Shown in pieces: positions 1-5,537 of a DNA stretch of 5,537 nucleotides. This DNA comes from Flavobacteriales bacterium. Its GTDB lineage: Bacteria > Bacteroidota > Bacteroidia > Flavobacteriales_D > Sanyastnellaceae. The DNA is taken from the NCBI GenBank assembly GCA_028825055.1, contig JAPKAW010000127.1:1-5537 (forward strand), in the 5' to 3' direction. The translations under genes were made by a program, and so were the position numbers. The notes beneath the pieces are model-generated. The model did no database searches. It saw nothing but the letters and a program-made list of their open reading frames with translations, and was not told where the DNA came from. Positions within the stretch are counted from its first letter, which is position 1; each line of letters begins with the position of its first letter.

Positions 1-148
1 TGATAAGACCGGAATGGTCCAACATCAGCTCATCAATTTCTATGCGTTAGGACGGAGCGTTGATGAGGCTCTTCGGATGGCATCTGCTTTGCATCACTTA
101 CAAACACATGGGGAAGGCTGTCCAGCCAACTGGACTCCGGCAAGCTGA
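1..148 (+). CDS. Typical 2-Cys peroxiredoxin (AhpC/TSA, Prx1 type), C-terminal part only
   Basis: This is the 3' end of a thiol peroxidase gene that starts outside the window; 48 codons are visible (first complete codon at 2) before TGA at 146-148. The enzyme family reduces hydrogen peroxide and organic hydroperoxides in the cytoplasm through a peroxidatic and a resolving cysteine on partner subunits. Seen here: a strand-and-turn start (DKTGMVQHQLIN), the family-typical GRSVDEALRM helix at fragment residues 17-26, and HGEGCPANW at residues 36-44, where Cys40 is the resolving cysteine. Only eight residues follow that cysteine, so the C-terminal extension with a YF motif found in over-oxidation-sensitive peroxiredoxins is absent. 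By inference this is a robust bacterial-type enzyme. The peroxidatic cysteine and any GGLG motif lie outside the window. The gene is convergent with the hydrolase at 165-1046, and katG lies about 1.1 kb further on, consistent with a peroxide-defence neighbourhood. Confidence 0.9.
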   Translation, partial: DKTGMVQHQLINFYALGRSVDEALRMASALHHLQTHGEGCPANWTPAS

Positions 149-156
149 TTTCTTTT

Positions 157-175
157 AAACGGACTTATCCGTTTT
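157..175. terminator. Short hairpin, candidate weak bidirectional terminator
   Basis: AAACGGA (157-163) pairs perfectly with TCCGTTT (168-174) around a CTTA loop. It sits between the stop of the peroxiredoxin gene (146-148) and the convergent hydrolase gene, and its loop is the hydrolase stop codon TAA (165-167, read on the - strand) plus one base. On the + strand the stem ends in a short run of T; on the - strand it is followed by AAAAG rather than T. Termination is therefore more plausible for the peroxiredoxin transcript. The stem has only three G-C pairs, so efficiency is uncertain. Confidence 0.45.
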
Positions 176-1046
176 GTAAAGCACGCAATTCGCTCCAGCT
201 CTTCGGAACCGGAGTTGCTTCTATCGAATGAGGCACATCTTGGTTGCTCAGAAATTTGATGACCAGTTCATTGAAAATCTCTGGTGCCTCAATGCTGCAG
301 ACGTGACCACAATTTTCGATGACTGTAAGCCGCATGTTTTTTTGAAGCTTGGCAAACCGCTGTGCCGCTTTGATGAAAACATGATCCTGGCTGCCCATAA
401 CGACCAGTCCTTTCTTCTTTACAGGTCTGTTCAGGTATTCACTGACAAGCTTGAAAAACGGTTTGTACAACTCCAGCCATTTCAAATATTCTCCGGCAGT
501 TAATCTCAAACTTTGACGTCTGAAAATGTGTCGACTCAACCGGTGGTTACGCCGAGGTAAAACGATGAAGCTAAACAGCCAGTAAATAGCTCGATAGGGT
601 AAAACATATGCCAGCAACTTCCCACTGTGCACAAACCAATGCATTAAAGCACTGCCGTCAAAAATAGCACCGGCCATCACCATGCGATCCACAAGTTCAG
701 GCCGTTCGATATCGATTTTCTGCAAAATCACACTGCCAATACTCAAGGAAATAAAATGGGCTTTTTGAATGCCCAAGAAATCGATAACGGCCAGGATATC
801 GGTGGCAACAATATCAAAGTCATAAGCTTGAAACTCAGGCATGATGCCTTTGCTTTCTCCGTGATCTCGCAAATCCATTAAAAGCAATCGGTAATGCGGA
901 GCCAAAGCTTCGACCTGAAACTTCCACGTACTAATGCTTCCTCCCGCTCCATGGACAAATACCAACCAAGGCGCATCTTGCTTTTGGTCGACAACCTCAT
1001 AATGCAACAAAGTTTGCTCTGACTCTTTTGACGTTTGAGCTTTCAT
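165..1046 (-). CDS. Alpha/beta-hydrolase fold protein, substrate unknown
   Basis: A complete 293-residue alpha/beta-hydrolase, a usual length for the family. In order: the oxyanion-hole motif HGAGGS at residues 32-37; DLRDHGES at 58-65, the conserved strand-loop seen in esterases and haloperoxidase-like members; the nucleophile elbow SLSIG at 100-104 with predicted nucleophile Ser102; a helical, Arg- and aromatic-rich cap at roughly 130-205; the acid in GSQDHVF (Asp221); and the base in ENCGHVC (His248). The triad is complete. The elbow has Ser instead of the first Gly of GxSxG. There is no signal peptide, so it is probably cytoplasmic. The start is ATG at 1044-1046: an in-frame TAA at 1065-1067 lies just upstream and there is no other ATG between them. 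No Shine-Dalgarno sequence is seen. It is divergent from katG and convergent with the peroxiredoxin. Esterase, lactonase or C-C hydrolase activity are all possible; the sequence does not decide. Confidence 0.9.
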   Translation of the reverse strand: MKAQTSKESEQTLLHYEVVDQKQDAPWLVFVHGAGGSISTWKFQVEALAPHYRLLLMDLRDHGESKGIMPEFQAYDFDIVATDILAVIDFLGIQKAHFISLSIGSVILQKIDIERPELVDRMVMAGAIFDGSALMHWFVHSGKLLAYVLPYRAIYWLFSFIVLPRRNHRLSRHIFRRQSLRLTAGEYLKWLELYKPFFKLVSEYLNRPVKKKGLVVMGSQDHVFIKAAQRFAKLQKNMRLTVIENCGHVCSIEAPEIFNELVIKFLSNQDVPHSIEATPVPKSWSELRALQNG

Positions 1047-1274
1047 GGTACAAATTTCGATGATTTAGATGGAATAGCCACGCGCATGAAGCAAACTGAT
1101 CAATTCTTGTCCTGTTGAATGGATCCGCAACTCTTCGGTCACGACTGACAATCAAAAGACCATCAAATATTCCTGTGCGGAGCGGGTTTATTTTTAACTT
1201 CGCTGTGCTTTGTAACGATCGCTTTCTTCTTCTGAATGCGCCACAACGAAATCGTCCACGAACTCAATCAACCA
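1047..1274. promoter_or_regulatory. Divergent intergenic region, hydrolase / katG promoters expected
   Basis: These 228 bp separate two divergent genes and must contain both promoters, unless the longer katG reading from ATG at 1236 is used. I looked for the Bacteroidota pattern (TTG, then TAnnTTTG about 20 bp later). The closest match on the + strand is TATTTTTA at 1189-1196, which lacks the final G and a clear upstream TTG. On the - strand, AATATTTG, read from the complement around 1165-1172, has one mismatch, again without a convincing partner. No long inverted repeat suggesting a strong OxyR or PerR operator stands out. The only small open frames are short and lack support. The role is inferred from gene layout, not from a recognised motif. 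Confidence 0.45.
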
Positions 1275-3509
1275 ATGGATCACTCAAACCATTCTCATGG
1301 AACCTCCGGTGACGGAGGGGCCAAATGCCCTTTTACGGGCCACTCTTCTGAACAAGGTTCGAAGGGAGGTACACAAAACCAAGATTGGTGGCCTAACCTG
1401 TTGAACTTGAACATTCTTCGACAACACGGAGTCGCGTCGAATCCAATGGGATCCGACTTCAATTACGCCAAGGCGTTTGCCTCTCTGGATTTGGATGCCC
1501 TGAAAAAGGATCTCCACGCGGTCATGACCGATTCCAAGGAATGGTGGCCCGCAGACTATGGCCATTATGGTCCTTTCTTCATCCGTATGGCGTGGCATAG
1601 TGCCGGAACCTATCGAATTACCGATGGTCGCGGAGGCGGCGCTACAGGAACACAACGGTTTGCGCCGTTGAACAGCTGGCCAGACAATACGAATTTGGAT
1701 AAGGCTCGCATGCTGTTGTGGCCCATTAAGCAGAAGTACGGCAAGAAACTTTCTTGGGCTGATTTGATGATTCTCACCGGCAACTGTGCACTTGAATCGA
1801 TGGGCTTCAAAACCTTTGGATTCGCGGGTGGACGTGAAGACGTTTGGCAGCCCGAAGAGGACATCTATTGGGGACCTGAAGGCGAATGGCTCGCTTCTAA
1901 GCGCTATTCCGGAGATCGCGAATTGGACAATCCTTTGGCTGCTGTTCAAATGGGATTGATCTATGTCAATCCACAAGGACCTGATGGCAATCCCGATCCT
2001 TTGGCTTCAGCACGTGACATTCGAGAGACTTTCGCGCGCATGGCCATGGACGATGAAGAAACGGTCGCCCTGATTGCTGGTGGGCATACGTTTGGAAAAA
2101 CCCACGGAGCCGCAGACGCAGACAAGCATGTTGGAACAGAGCCCGCAGGTGCGAGCATCGAACAACAAGGCATGGGATGGAACAACTCGTTCGGCACAGG
2201 TCGAGGGGCACATGCCATCACCAGTGGCTTAGAAGGCGCTTGGACATCCACCCCTGTAGAGTGGAGCAACAGCTACTTCGAGAATCTATTCAAGTTTGAT
2301 TGGGAATTGACCAAGAGCCCTGCTGGCGCTTTTCAATGGAAGCCCAAGAATGGCGGCGGAGCGGGAACGGTTCCAGACGCACATGACCCATCCCTGAGTC
2401 ACGCACCCACCATGCTGACCTCCGACCTTGCTTTGCGTGAAGATCCTGCTTACGGGGCAATCTCAAAACGATTCTACGAGAACCCAGACCAGTTTAGTGA
2501 CGCGTTTGCTCGTGCATGGTTCAAACTCACACACCGTGACATGGGGCCAGTCGCTTTGTATGTCGGCAAGGATGTCCCCTCAGAAATCATGATCTGGCAA
2601 GATCCCATTCCAGCCGCCACTGCGCCAATCGTCAACGCGACTCAAATCGCTGATTTGAAAGGACGCATTGGAGCATCCGGCTTGTCCGTGGCACAACTCG
2701 TCAGAACGGCTTGGGCCTCCGCATCTACCTTCCGAGGATCTGACAAACGTGGAGGAGCCAATGGCGGTCGACTTCGTTTGGCCCCCCAAAAGTATTGGGC
2801 GGTGAACAATCCTTCAGAATTGGGCCATGTATTGGGAGCTTACGAAAGCATTCAATCGGCATTCAACTCGGAGAACGCGCAAGGAGCTCAGGTTTCCATG
2901 GCTGACTTGATGGTTCTTGGAGGGTGCTTCGGTGTTGAGCAGGCTGCTCGCAATGCCGGACATTCAATCTCCGTTCCCTTCACTCCAGGAAGGACAGATG
3001 CTACACAAGAGCAAACAGATGTTGCTTCCTTTGCTGTACTCGAACCCTTTGCAGACGGCTTTAGAAATTATCTCCAAGGGGTTAGCTCCATTGCCGCAGA
3101 AGAATGGTTGATCGACAAAGCACAACTCATGACCCTCACTGCACCGGAACTCACTGTTTTGGTTGGAGGAATGCGCAGTCTCAACGCTAATTTTGATGGT
3201 TCTGAAACGGGCATCTTAAGCAATCGCAAGGAAAGCTTAACAACAGATTTCTTCACGAACTTACTTGACTTCAGTACGGTTTGGAAGGCCCAACCAGGCT
3301 CAAGCAACCTGTACAATGGAAGCGGCCGGACTTCAGGAGACGCCAAGTGGACTGCCTCACGAGTGGACTTGGTCTTTGGATCAAATTCCGAATTGCGGGC
3401 GCTCGCAGAGGTGTATGCTTGCGGTGATTCCGAAGAGCAATTCATGCATGACTTCGTGGCTGCTTGGGACAAGGTCATGAATCTCGATCGATTCGATCTG
3501 AAAGCATAA
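1275..3509 (+). CDS. katG: Catalase-peroxidase KatG
   Basis: A bifunctional heme enzyme that dismutates hydrogen peroxide and also acts as a peroxidase; cytoplasmic, with no signal peptide. It is full length at 744 residues from ATG 1275. The N-terminal heme domain carries the distal triad in RMAWHSAGTYR (Arg104, Trp107, His108), the proximal heme ligand His271 in GGHTFGKTHG, the Trp and Asp of the proximal network (Trp323; Asp384 in LTSDLALR), and the Met-Tyr-Trp crosslink set (Trp107, Tyr230 in LIYVNPQGP, Met256 in RMAMDD) that gives catalase activity. The switch arginine is Arg421 in HRDMGP. Ser317 matches the site known as Ser315 in Mycobacterium tuberculosis KatG. The heme-less C-terminal duplicate domain is complete and ends in WDKVMNLDRFDLKA. 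The frame extends to ATG 1236, but the added 13 residues are unlike the family, whereas MDHSNHSHG leads into the usual GGAKCPFTG. It is likely monocistronic: divergent from the hydrolase and followed by a terminator. Confidence 0.97.
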   Translation: MDHSNHSHGTSGDGGAKCPFTGHSSEQGSKGGTQNQDWWPNLLNLNILRQHGVASNPMGSDFNYAKAFASLDLDALKKDLHAVMTDSKEWWPADYGHYGPFFIRMAWHSAGTYRITDGRGGGATGTQRFAPLNSWPDNTNLDKARMLLWPIKQKYGKKLSWADLMILTGNCALESMGFKTFGFAGGREDVWQPEEDIYWGPEGEWLASKRYSGDRELDNPLAAVQMGLIYVNPQGPDGNPDPLASARDIRETFARMAMDDEETVALIAGGHTFGKTHGAADADKHVGTEPAGASIEQQGMGWNNSFGTGRGAHAITSGLEGAWTSTPVEWSNSYFENLFKFDWELTKSPAGAFQWKPKNGGGAGTVPDAHDPSLSHAPTMLTSDLALREDPAYGAISKRFYENPDQFSDAFARAWFKLTHRDMGPVALYVGKDVPSEIMIWQDPIPAATAPIVNATQIADLKGRIGASGLSVAQLVRTAWASASTFRGSDKRGGANGGRLRLAPQKYWAVNNPSELGHVLGAYESIQSAFNSENAQGAQVSMADLMVLGGCFGVEQAARNAGHSISVPFTPGRTDATQEQTDVASFAVLEPFADGFRNYLQGVSSIAAEEWLIDKAQLMTLTAPELTVLVGGMRSLNANFDGSETGILSNRKESLTTDFFTNLLDFSTVWKAQPGSSNLYNGSGRTSGDAKWTASRVDLVFGSNSELRALAEVYACGDSEEQFMHDFVAAWDKVMNLDRFDLKA

Positions 3510-3537
3510 TCCCAAGACCGAGTGAATCTCACTCAAA

Positions 3538-3572
3538 AGAAAAGGCGGTCATTTAGAGACCGCCTTTTTTTA
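3538..3572. terminator. Rho-independent terminator, probably bidirectional
   Basis: AAAGGCGGTC (3541-3550) pairs perfectly with GACCGCCTTT (3558-3567) around a 7-nt loop (ATTTAGA), and A-T and wobble pairs extend the base outward. On the + strand the stem runs straight into a seven-T tract (3565-3571) that ends the katG transcript 29 bp or more after its stop. On the - strand the complement of the upstream A-rich stretch gives a T-rich tail interrupted by one C, which would serve the flavin reductase gene ending at 3597. It lies exactly between the two convergent genes. Confidence 0.93.
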
Positions 3573-3596
3573 TGTCCAAGAATTGGGAGGGCCCGT

Positions 3597-4265
3597 TCAG
3601 GTCGCCGTTGTATCGCCTCGTTTCACGGACGTCAAAGGCACGTCTTTTTTCGCATAAGAAAGCCGATCCAACTGCTGGGTGCTGTGATACGCATCCAAAG
3701 AACTCATGGCGACACCCTCTAAGTTTTCCAAATCAAGGAACCCATCTTCCTCCCAGGCCTTCTCAGGAAATTCGACCCAGCGGATTTGACCTACAATGAA
3801 ACGGCAATCATTTTGGGGAATCTTCCATTCATCGACGCGTTCCAATCCAATGCGCACTTGGGACTCTTCAACAGCGGGTGCCTCAAAGCCACATCGAAAC
3901 ACAGGATGCAAGCCAACGGCATCAAACTCGCTTTCCTCCGCATCGTAGCGTGCACTGGTTTGGTGTGCTTTTTCATACCAAGAAGAGCCCACATGATTGA
4001 TCGTGAAGACTCCCGTTTCTCGGATATTCCAATAGGTGTGGCTTCCGTGTTCAGGCTCTACTGGCGGCCTCAGCACAACGCCAAGAAGCGCTGGATCTGA
4101 CCCCAAGTGCACCACAGAACTGAACATGGCCAAATTGTGGTGGCCCTTACCATCCGTTGTTCCTATGACATTCGCACTTTTAAATCCACTCAAACTATTG
4201 ATCAAACGACCCCGCTTCCTTTGAGGCAACAATTCAATGTCCAAGTCATTCAACGTTTTCATCAT
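3597..4265 (-). CDS. Flavin reductase-like FMN-binding split-barrel protein (DIM6/NTAB family)
   Basis: A 222-residue soluble protein of the flavin reductase-like domain family (COG1853 / PF01613 type), whose members bind FMN and typically reduce free flavin with NAD(P)H or act on small substrates. Seen: the core beta-barrel start SLSGFKSANVIGTTD (residues 24-38), then HHNLAMFSSVVHLGSDPALL (42-61), the equivalent of the family's N-x-AP-[FY]-S flavin-binding region; RETGVFTIN (82-90), matching the usual TGxFxVN segment; and KAHQTSARYDAEESEFD (99-115), matching the conserved stretch before the [ED]F motif. The C-terminal HSTQQLDRLSYAKK (194-207) resembles the tail of Bacteroidota homologues. 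The start codon at 4263-4265 directly abuts the SDR stop (TAA then ATG), so translation is probably coupled; a second ATG follows at once at 4260-4262 and either could be used. It is the last gene before the terminator at 3538-3572. Substrate and physiological partner are not evident. Confidence 0.88.
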   Translation of the reverse strand: MMKTLNDLDIELLPQRKRGRLINSLSGFKSANVIGTTDGKGHHNLAMFSSVVHLGSDPALLGVVLRPPVEPEHGSHTYWNIRETGVFTINHVGSSWYEKAHQTSARYDAEESEFDAVGLHPVFRCGFEAPAVEESQVRIGLERVDEWKIPQNDCRFIVGQIRWVEFPEKAWEEDGFLDLENLEGVAMSSLDAYHSTQQLDRLSYAKKDVPLTSVKRGDTTAT

Positions 4266-4979
4266 TTATCGAGTTCTGCTCATTCCCCCATCCATTTGAA
4301 GGACTTGGCCTGTCATGTGTTGTGACTGAGCACTCAATAACCAATGAGCCAACCCTGCGACTTCCGTTGCTGAGGCGATGCGTTTCATCGGGCTTCGTTC
4401 CTCTGCAGCCGCACGCTTTGCCTCATTTCCGAGTAAGTTTGAAGCCAGGGGAGTATCCGTCAACGAAGGCGCGATAGCATTAACACGAATCTTGGGCATC
4501 CACTCAGCCGCTAACGACCGCGTCAACCCTTCAACAGCTCCCTTGGCTCCGGCAATACTCGCATGAAACGGCATGCCCGTACCCACAGCGACAGTGCTGA
4601 ACAGCACCACAGAAGCGTTTGGCGATTGAGCCAACAACTTGTGATTCGCTTGCAGCGTCTGCACAGCGCCAAGAAAATTGACTTCCCAATCCTCCACGAG
4701 ATGCTCACGCTTCAAACCGCGCAATGGTTTCAAGCGCAATGTTCCTGGGCAGTATGCAAGACCAGCTAACTCCGTGGCAAACGAAGACAAGTCACAAGGG
4801 TGCTCCACTGCATCGAACACTAGGCTTTGATAGGCCTCGGAATGGTCATCTACAGGACGCTGCACGCCCGTTCTAGAAACTCCTATGACGCGGTGGCCCG
4901 ATGCCAGCAATTGCTCACGCAGAGACGCTCCAATTCCTTTTGAATCTCCTACAATCGCGTAGGTCAGTAATTGCTTCAT
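4266..4979 (-). CDS. SDR-family (Rossmann-fold) protein lacking the catalytic tyrosine
   Basis: A 237-residue protein with the length and layout of a classical short-chain dehydrogenase/reductase. Seen: the nucleotide-binding glycine motif GDSKGIG at residues 11-17, with Val10 where Thr is usual; VIGVSRTG at 31-38, where an Arg after the second strand hints at NADP(H) preference; YCPG at 76-79 in place of NNAG; the structural Asn101 (EVNFLGAV); Ser128 (LFSTVAVG); Lys146 (GAKGAVEGL); RVNAIAPSLTDTPL at 165-178; and the closing TGQVLQMDGG at 223-232. The YxxxK motif reads IAGAK: the position of the catalytic Tyr is Ile142, while Ser, Lys and Asn remain. It may thus bind a dinucleotide without normal SDR catalysis, or use another residue. 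Its ATG overlaps the stop of the upstream small gene (ATGA), with AAAGGA three bases upstream of the start, and its stop abuts the flavin reductase start. Confidence 0.9.
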   Translation of the reverse strand: MKQLLTYAIVGDSKGIGASLREQLLASGHRVIGVSRTGVQRPVDDHSEAYQSLVFDAVEHPCDLSSFATELAGLAYCPGTLRLKPLRGLKREHLVEDWEVNFLGAVQTLQANHKLLAQSPNASVVLFSTVAVGTGMPFHASIAGAKGAVEGLTRSLAAEWMPKIRVNAIAPSLTDTPLASNLLGNEAKRAAAEERSPMKRIASATEVAGLAHWLLSAQSQHMTGQVLQMDGGMSRTR

Positions 4980-5149
4980 GCGTCCTTTGATAACAATTTC
5001 ATCAATTCCGCTTCAACATCCGCGGCTTGAGCCACCAATGCATCTGACTTTGATCGATCGACCGCACTCATTCGATGCGCTTCAGCCAAAAGTTCCGCAT
5101 GTTTTTGCTGCAACTTCTTGACCGGGTTTTTTTTGAATATTTCCCACAT
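4976..5149 (-). CDS. Small DUF6435 / Lacal_2735-like protein
   Basis: A 57-residue open frame beginning MWEIFKKNPVKKLQQKH. It has the features of the small DUF6435/Lacal_2735 family as I remember it: a short hydrophobic/basic N-terminus with a KKNPVKKLQ-type segment, then an amphipathic, probably fully helical body with an AHRMSAVDRSKSDA stretch (residues 24-37) and a Glu/Leu-rich end (AADVEAELMKLL, 42-53). The molecular function of the family is unknown to me. No membrane segment or cysteine is present; a short coiled coil is plausible. The start ATG (5147-5149) lies 37 bp after the valS stop and has only a poor AGG close upstream. Its TGA overlaps the SDR start codon by ATGA, a strong argument that it is translated and co-expressed with the SDR. 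The family assignment is from recall, without a search. Confidence 0.82.
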   Translation of the reverse strand: MWEIFKKNPVKKLQQKHAELLAEAHRMSAVDRSKSDALVAQAADVEAELMKLLSKDA

Positions 5150-5156
5150 ACCTGAG

Positions 5157-5181
5157 GAACACCTAAGAATCTAAAGTGTTC
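5157..5181 (-). other. Intercistronic RNA hairpin between valS and the small gene
   Basis: Read on the - strand, GAACAC and GTGTTC pair perfectly and the stem continues through a T-G and a T-A pair. After one T-T mismatch come two more pairs around a 3-nt loop. It begins six bases after the valS stop and ends seven bases before the ATG of the 57-aa gene. No T-tract follows, so it is not a classical terminator. It could protect the valS 3' end, mark a processing site, or reduce translation of the downstream cassette. Confidence 0.4.
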
Positions 5182-5186
5182 GGACG

Positions 5187-5537
5187 TTAGCCTAAATCAT
5201 CCAATTTAGACGTCAACACCTCCAGTTTAGACAACGCATCCGATTCTTTCTTACGCTCCAACAGCACCACAGCATCAGGGGCATTGCTCACAAAGCGTTC
5301 ATTGGAAAGCTTCCCCTGAACAGCCTTTAAGAAACCTGTAATGTGTAGAATTTCCTTCTGGATTTTTTCCTTTTCTGCATCCACATCAACGGCAGCGCCA
5401 AACGGAATGAAAAACGAAGATCGCCCAACAAGAAAACCGAAGCTATTCGGAACTTTTTCAACAGTCTGCTCTATGACCGACAGGTTGCACAATTTAATCA
5501 ACGCGGATTCCAATGTTGCTGGGTAGCCCTCCCCTGA
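5187..5537 (-). CDS. valS: Valyl-tRNA synthetase, C-terminal part only
   Basis: The last 116 residues of a class I aminoacyl-tRNA synthetase that charges tRNA-Val; the frame is open to the right edge, so the start and catalytic domain lie outside the window. The visible part holds the end of the anticodon-binding region (LESALIKLCNLSVIE), a beta-rich link with FLVGRSSFFIPFG (fragment residues 35-47), and the C-terminal coiled-coil arm from about residue 52 to the end. The arm has the ValS hallmark KLSNERFVSNAPDAVV (76-91) followed by ERKKESDAL. In this family that arm contacts the tRNA elbow. The protein ends normally in KLDDLG with TAA at 5187-5189. It is the upstream member of the - strand run; the 37-bp gap to the next gene has a hairpin but no recognisable terminator, so read-through into the cassette is likely. 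Confidence 0.94.
   Translation of the reverse strand, partial: SGEGYPATLESALIKLCNLSVIEQTVEKVPNSFGFLVGRSSFFIPFGAAVDVDAEKEKIQKEILHITGFLKAVQGKLSNERFVSNAPDAVVLLERKKESDALSKLEVLTSKLDDLG

Noticed and set aside
228..503. 91-codon + strand frame inside the hydrolase gene
   Set aside because: It is antisense to the conserved C-terminal half of the hydrolase, including the Asp and His of the triad, and resembles no known family.
1114..1131. GTTG and CAAC around a GGATCC palindrome, a possible operator
   Set aside because: The arms are unevenly spaced around the centre, and the match is too short to separate from chance.
1065..1283. Two short - strand frames in the intergenic region (about 28 codons ending at 1065 and about 29 codons ending at 1194) that look protein-like and might be gene remnants
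   Set aside because: They are in different frames, lack ATG starts and match no family I recognise; one is antisense to the 5' end of katG. Chance is the simplest explanation.
1115..1312. 65-codon + strand frame upstream of and overlapping the katG start
   Set aside because: Composition is Arg- and Asn-rich without domain features, no start signal is seen, and it overlaps the katG N-terminus in another frame.
1284..1976. 230-codon open frame on the - strand opposite katG
   Set aside because: It lies entirely antisense to a highly conserved, full-length katG, its translation resembles no protein family, and similar shorter antisense frames occur throughout katG.
3786..4325. Several + strand frames of 62-104 codons opposite the flavin reductase gene
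   Set aside because: They are antisense shadows of a recognisable family protein, with no coherent domain signal.

Overview
The window looks like chromosomal DNA from a member of the Bacteroidota, most likely a marine flavobacterial relative. The reasons are the valyl-tRNA synthetase C-terminus, a 57-residue protein of the DUF6435/Lacal_2735 type, the near absence of Shine-Dalgarno sequences, and a moderate base composition. This placement rests on recognising protein families, not on a database search. I see no mobile element, CRISPR array, rRNA or tRNA.

Layout from left to right. (1) Positions 1-148, + strand: the last 48 codons of a typical 2-Cys peroxiredoxin that begins outside the window. 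(2) Positions 165-1046, - strand: an alpha/beta-hydrolase with a complete Ser-Asp-His triad, convergent with the peroxiredoxin and separated from it by 16 bp that carry most of a small hairpin. (3) Positions 1047-1274: a divergent intergenic region that must hold the promoters of the hydrolase and of katG; no strong promoter or operator can be assigned. (4) Positions 1275-3509, + strand: a complete bifunctional catalase-peroxidase, katG. (5) Positions 3538-3572: a strong rho-independent terminator between convergent transcription units, probably working in both directions. (6) Positions 3597-5537, - strand: a co-directional run read right to left as valS (3' part only), a 57-aa DUF6435-like protein, an SDR-family protein, and a flavin reductase-like protein. 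The last three are very tightly packed: an ATGA stop/start overlap, then a TAA directly followed by ATG.

How the genes fit together. The left half carries two different peroxide-removing enzymes, a thiol peroxidase and a heme catalase-peroxidase, on either side of a hydrolase of unknown substrate, so it reads as a small oxidative-stress neighbourhood. The right half is housekeeping valS followed by a compact accessory cassette. In that cassette the SDR-like protein has a normal nucleotide-binding fold signature but lacks the catalytic tyrosine, and it is coupled to an FMN-binding split-barrel protein. From memory of flavobacterial genomes, such SDR and flavin-reductase genes often lie near photolyase/cryptochrome genes, but none is visible here.

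No clearly new biological system is evident. The best candidate for something not fully described is the DUF6435 / Tyr-less SDR / flavin-reductase cassette.
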